NCBI GenBank assembly: GCA_002435325.1 | Contig: DJMJ01000020.1 | Location: forward strand, 458 to 27,169 | Source: Nitrospira sp. UBA6493 | Lineage (GTDB): Bacteria; Nitrospirota; Nitrospiria; Nitrospirales; Nitrospiraceae | Direction: 5' to 3' | DNA length: 26,712 bases | Part shown: in pieces, positions 24,791 to 26,712 of the stretch | Position numbering within the stretch: the stretch's first letter is position 1 | Layout of the letters: the number at the start of each line of letters is the position of its first letter | Program-made: the position numbers and the translations under genes | The notes under the pieces: model-generated | The model's database searches: none | What the model saw: the letters and a program-made list of their open reading frames with translations, nothing else | What the model was told of the DNA's origin: nothing

Positions 24791-25420
24791 TCATGATGAC
24801 CGTAATGCTTCGAGCATCTCTGCGGCCGCGGTTCCGACATCCAGGCGGCCGAGAATGGCGCCGATCATGGCCGCCCCATACGCGCCCGCGTGCCGCACCT
24901 CGGCAATCCGTTCGCGCGTGATGCCTCCGATCGCGAACACCGGGATCGAGGAACTGCGGCAGACTTCCGCGAGCCGCTCCAATCCCAATGGCATGCCGAA
25001 CGCCCGCTTTGACGGCGTATCAAAGACCGGCCCGACGATCACATAGTCGGCGCCGTCACCATTTGCCCGCCTCACTTCGTCGAGGGAATGGGTTGAAACT
25101 CCGAGAAGACGATGATCGCCCAATAGGCGCCGCGCCACGGAAACCGGCAGACTATTGGCGCGCAAATGGACTCCATCAAGATCCAAGGCCAGCGCGAGAT
25201 CAACCCGGTCATTGATCAGGAGCGGCACGTCCCGCGGTTTCGTAATGTCGTGGATCGTTCGGGCTAACGCCAGCAGATCGCCGGTCGGCAGATCACGCTC
25301 ACGCAATTGCACAGCCGGCAGGCCGGCCTCGACGGCCAGCCGCACCGCGGCGGAAAGCGATTCGTCACAAACCTGGCTCCGGTCGGTTACCAGGAGGAGA
25401 CGGAAATCAACGGACGGCAT
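24791..25420 (-). CDS. Thiamine-phosphate synthase / TenI-family protein
   Basis: The 209-residue TIM-barrel protein belongs to the ThiE/TenI superfamily, with QLRERDLP near residue 38, LLINDRVDLALALDLDGVHL near 67-86, VGPVFDTPSKRAFG near 128 and FAIGGI near 163. ThiE couples the thiazole and pyrimidine halves of thiamine; TenI is a thiazole tautomerase acting on the ThiG product. The usual ThiE segment GVHLGQxD reads GVHLRANS here, and the ThiE REK reads RER, so residues for Mg and pyrophosphate seem changed. I therefore do not assign thiE firmly. The ATG lies 8 bases after the thiG stop, supporting a role in thiazole or thiamine formation. Confidence 0.85.
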   Translation of the reverse strand: MPSVDFRLLLVTDRSQVCDESLSAAVRLAVEAGLPAVQLRERDLPTGDLLALARTIHDITKPRDVPLLINDRVDLALALDLDGVHLRANSLPVSVARRLLGDHRLLGVSTHSLDEVRRANGDGADYVIVGPVFDTPSKRAFGMPLGLERLAEVCRSSSIPVFAIGGITRERIAEVRHAGAYGAAMIGAILGRLDVGTAAAEMLEALRSS

Positions 25421-25428
25421 GAGCGAGA

Positions 25429-26205
25429 CTACAGCATCCCTTCAATCGGGCTGCTGGCCGTAGCATAGAGCTTCCGCGGAATCCGGCCGGCCTTGTAGGC
25501 CAACCGTCCGGCGTCCACCGCATACTTCATGGCCTCGGCCATCATAATGGGATCCTGCGCACCGGCAATCGCCGTATTCATCAAGACCGCATCGGCGCCA
25601 TATTCCATCGCCAGCGCAGCATCCGACGCCGTACCGACTCCGGCATCGACGATGATCGGCACCTTGACCGTTTCCATGATGATCTTGAGATTGTACGGGT
25701 TGCGAATCCCCAGGCCTGATCCGATGGGCGCTGCCAGGGGCATAACGGCCGGGCAACCGATATCAACCAGCTTCCTGGCGACGATCGGATCGTCGTTCGT
25801 GTAGGGCAACACGATGAACCCTTCCTTGATCAGAATCTTGGCCGCTTCGATCAAGCCAGCCGTATCCGGGAACAAGGTTTTTTCATCGCCCAGGACCTCT
25901 AGTTTCACCAGATCGGATACACCGGCGGCGCGAGCCAACCGCGCGTACCGAACGGCCTCTTCCACCGTGTAGCAACCGGCGGTGTTCGGCAATATCGTGT
26001 ACTTCTTGGGATCGATATAGTCGAGGAGATTCTCCTTGGACCGATCCGTAATGTTTACCCGCCGCACGGCAACGGTGACCACGTCCGCCCCGGAGGCCTC
26101 GATGGCCTTCTTGGTCTCTTCGAAATCTTTGTATTTGCCCGTCCCAACCCAGAGACGCGAGCGAAACTCGTGTCCGGCAATCGTCAATCTATCGTTCGTC
26201 GCCAT
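25429..26205 (-). CDS. thiG: Thiazole synthase
   Basis: ThiG builds the thiazole phosphate of thiamine from deoxyxylulose phosphate, dehydroglycine and sulfur carried on ThiS thiocarboxylate. The 258-residue protein has the typical start LTIAGHEFRSRLWVGTGKY, VAVRRVNI near residue 46, ILPNTAGCYT near 70, VLGDEKTLFPD near 104, CPAVMPLAAPIGSGLGI near 150 and VDAGVGTASDAA near 185. Length matches ThiG (about 256). GAGGAG stands 7 bases before the ATG, a strong ribosome-binding site. It follows thiS by 17 bases and precedes the thiE/tenI-like gene by 8, forming a compact thiSG(E) unit. Confidence 0.96.
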   Translation of the reverse strand: MATNDRLTIAGHEFRSRLWVGTGKYKDFEETKKAIEASGADVVTVAVRRVNITDRSKENLLDYIDPKKYTILPNTAGCYTVEEAVRYARLARAAGVSDLVKLEVLGDEKTLFPDTAGLIEAAKILIKEGFIVLPYTNDDPIVARKLVDIGCPAVMPLAAPIGSGLGIRNPYNLKIIMETVKVPIIVDAGVGTASDAALAMEYGADAVLMNTAIAGAQDPIMMAEAMKYAVDAGRLAYKAGRIPRKLYATASSPIEGML

Positions 26206-26222
26206 TGATGTACTCCTCTTGA

Positions 26223-26438
26223 TCAGCGTCCGCCGCCAATGAAACTCAGAATCTCCACCCGGTCGCCATCCTTCAAGCCGCGCTGGCCGAAGTCCTTCCG
26301 ATCGAGAATTTCGAGATTCAACTCCACCGCGACACGCTCATTCTTGATGGCGAGTTCCTGCAGCAGATCCGCGACCGTCCCGCCGGCCCGCCACCCACGC
26401 GCTTCGCCATTCACATGAATCTGTATCCCGTTCGACAT
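26223..26438 (-). CDS. thiS: Sulfur-carrier protein ThiS with C-terminal GGGR
   Basis: This 71-residue protein has the beta-grasp (ubiquitin-like) fold of ThiS: IQIHVNGEARGW, TVADLLQELAI, VAVELNLEILDRKDF and LKDGDRVEILSFIGGG are all typical. ThiS is adenylated on its C-terminal glycine and then carries sulfur as a thiocarboxylate to ThiG. The usual protein ends exactly in Gly-Gly. Here the codons read GGC GGC GGA CGC TGA, so an arginine follows the glycines and would have to be removed before activation, unless the genome holds another ThiS. An AGGA lies about 9 bases before the ATG. It is the first gene of the thiamine unit, with the promoter at 26447-26476. Confidence 0.93.
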   Translation of the reverse strand: MSNGIQIHVNGEARGWRAGGTVADLLQELAIKNERVAVELNLEILDRKDFGQRGLKDGDRVEILSFIGGGR

Positions 26439-26446
26439 CGTCCGTC

Positions 26447-26476
26447 ATCCTATGAAACCGGAATTCGCCTTGTCAA
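26447..26476 (-). promoter_or_regulatory. Sigma70-like promoter of thiSG
   Basis: On the minus strand a perfect TTGACA (26476-26471) is followed after 18 bases by TAGGAT (26452-26447). The predicted start is within one to three bases of the thiS ATG (26438), leaving almost no leader. No TPP riboswitch fits in front of thiS. Confidence 0.5.
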
Positions 26477-26487
26477 CAAAGCGAATT
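26462..26487. promoter_or_regulatory. 26-bp near-palindrome over the thiS -35 box
   Basis: Eleven of thirteen base pairs match around a centre at 26474/26475. The outer arms AATTCGC (26462-26468) and GCGAATT (26481-26487) are perfect, and TTGT and ACAA pair inside. The -35 hexamer lies in its centre, as expected for a repressor operator. It ends two bases before the repeat-containing end of the adjacent insertion sequence. Confidence 0.5.
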
Positions 26488-26489
26488 GA

Positions 26490-26543
26490 GTCATCTAAAA
26501 TCTTACCGAGCGACGGGTCGTTGCGTCATTTGTCAATCTTACC
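26490..26543 (+). repeat. Subterminal direct repeats of an insertion sequence
   Basis: GTCATCTAAAATCTTACC (26490-26507) and GTCATTTGTCAATCTTACC (26525-26543) are related direct repeats whose starts lie 35 bases apart. Such repeats at element ends commonly serve as transposase-binding sites. The left end of the element is probably near 26485-26490; the right end is outside the window. Confidence 0.5.
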
Positions 26544-26582
26544 CGCCAGACCTGCATGGGGCAGGCTCCAAGGAGGGGGAGG

Positions 26583-26712
26583 ATGGAGACAGACAGCATG
26601 GCGCGACGCTCGAAGGCCGAGTATCTGCGGGTGATGTGGCAGCGGTATCAATTAGCCTATCGGCGGACCCGGTCGGCCCTGGTGGACGAAGTGACCCAGG
26701 TGTGTGGCTATC
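26583..26712 (+). CDS. Transposase, N-terminal fragment (cut by window edge)
   Basis: An ATG at 26583, with AGGAGG six bases upstream, opens a frame that continues off the right edge after 43 codons. It includes ARRSKAEYLRVMWQRYQLAY and ends in EVTQVCGY. A basic, helix-rich start of this form is typical of transposases with an N-terminal helix-turn-helix followed by an integrase-type (rve/DDE) core. A second ATG five codons later (26598) is an alternative start. The catalytic part is not in the window, so family and integrity cannot be judged. The direct repeats just upstream support its being the 5' end of an insertion sequence. Confidence 0.6.
   Translation, partial: METDSMARRSKAEYLRVMWQRYQLAYRRTRSALVDEVTQVCGY

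Noticed and set aside
26439..26582. TPP riboswitch in front of thiS
   Set aside because: The predicted leader is only a few bases and no conserved THI-box segments were seen.
1..26712. tRNA, rRNA genes or CRISPR arrays
   Set aside because: No cloverleaf with a T-loop, no rRNA segments and no regularly spaced repeats were seen on reading the window; a covariance search was not possible.

Overview
The window reads as a chromosomal segment of a Gram-negative bacterium, most likely Nitrospira or a close relative in the phylum Nitrospirota (inference; no rRNA is present to confirm it). It combines an outer-membrane and lipid A biogenesis operon with a full actinobacterial-type 20S proteasome operon (ARC/Mpa ATPase, Dop, PrcB, PrcA, PafA). 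Few Gram-negative lineages carry both.

Region 1 (1-10039, all minus strand) is one long probable operon. In transcription order it holds bamA, two OmpH/Skp chaperone genes (the first predicted to be a lipoprotein), fabZ, lpxA, lpxI, a Gfo/Idh/MocA oxidoreductase, lpxB, msbA and a DUF374 acyltransferase-like gene cut by the left edge. A strong sigma70-like promoter lies about 160 to 190 bp upstream of bamA. lpxD, lpxC and lpxK are not in the cluster.

Region 2 (10040-10323) is a divergent control region. It holds the bamA promoter on the minus strand and a galU promoter on the plus strand, placed so that the galU transcript may be leaderless.

Region 3 (10324-17341, plus strand) carries galU, lon, thiL, a DUF2062 membrane protein, a SAMHD1-like HD phosphohydrolase and a small secreted protein of unknown function preceded by two inverted repeats.

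Region 4 (17388-24657, minus strand) is the proteasome operon: ARC, dop, prcB, prcA, pafA, then an M23 (LytM-type) peptidase whose ATG overlaps the pafA stop. No pup or UBact gene occupies the usual slot between dop and prcB, where the gap is only 25 bp, and none fits elsewhere in the operon.

Region 5 (24791-26438, minus strand) is a thiamine cluster: thiS, thiG and a thiE/tenI-like gene. ThiS ends in Gly-Gly-Gly-Arg rather than a bare diglycine. The thiS promoter has a 26-bp near-palindrome over its -35 box. Right beside it, at the right edge, begins an insertion sequence with subterminal direct repeats and the first codons of a transposase.

Together the genes cover envelope construction (BAM, lipid A, sugar nucleotides), protein turnover (Lon and the proteasome) and thiamine synthesis. 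The main points for follow-up are the missing proteasome tag gene, the peptidase coupled to pafA, and the capped ThiS.
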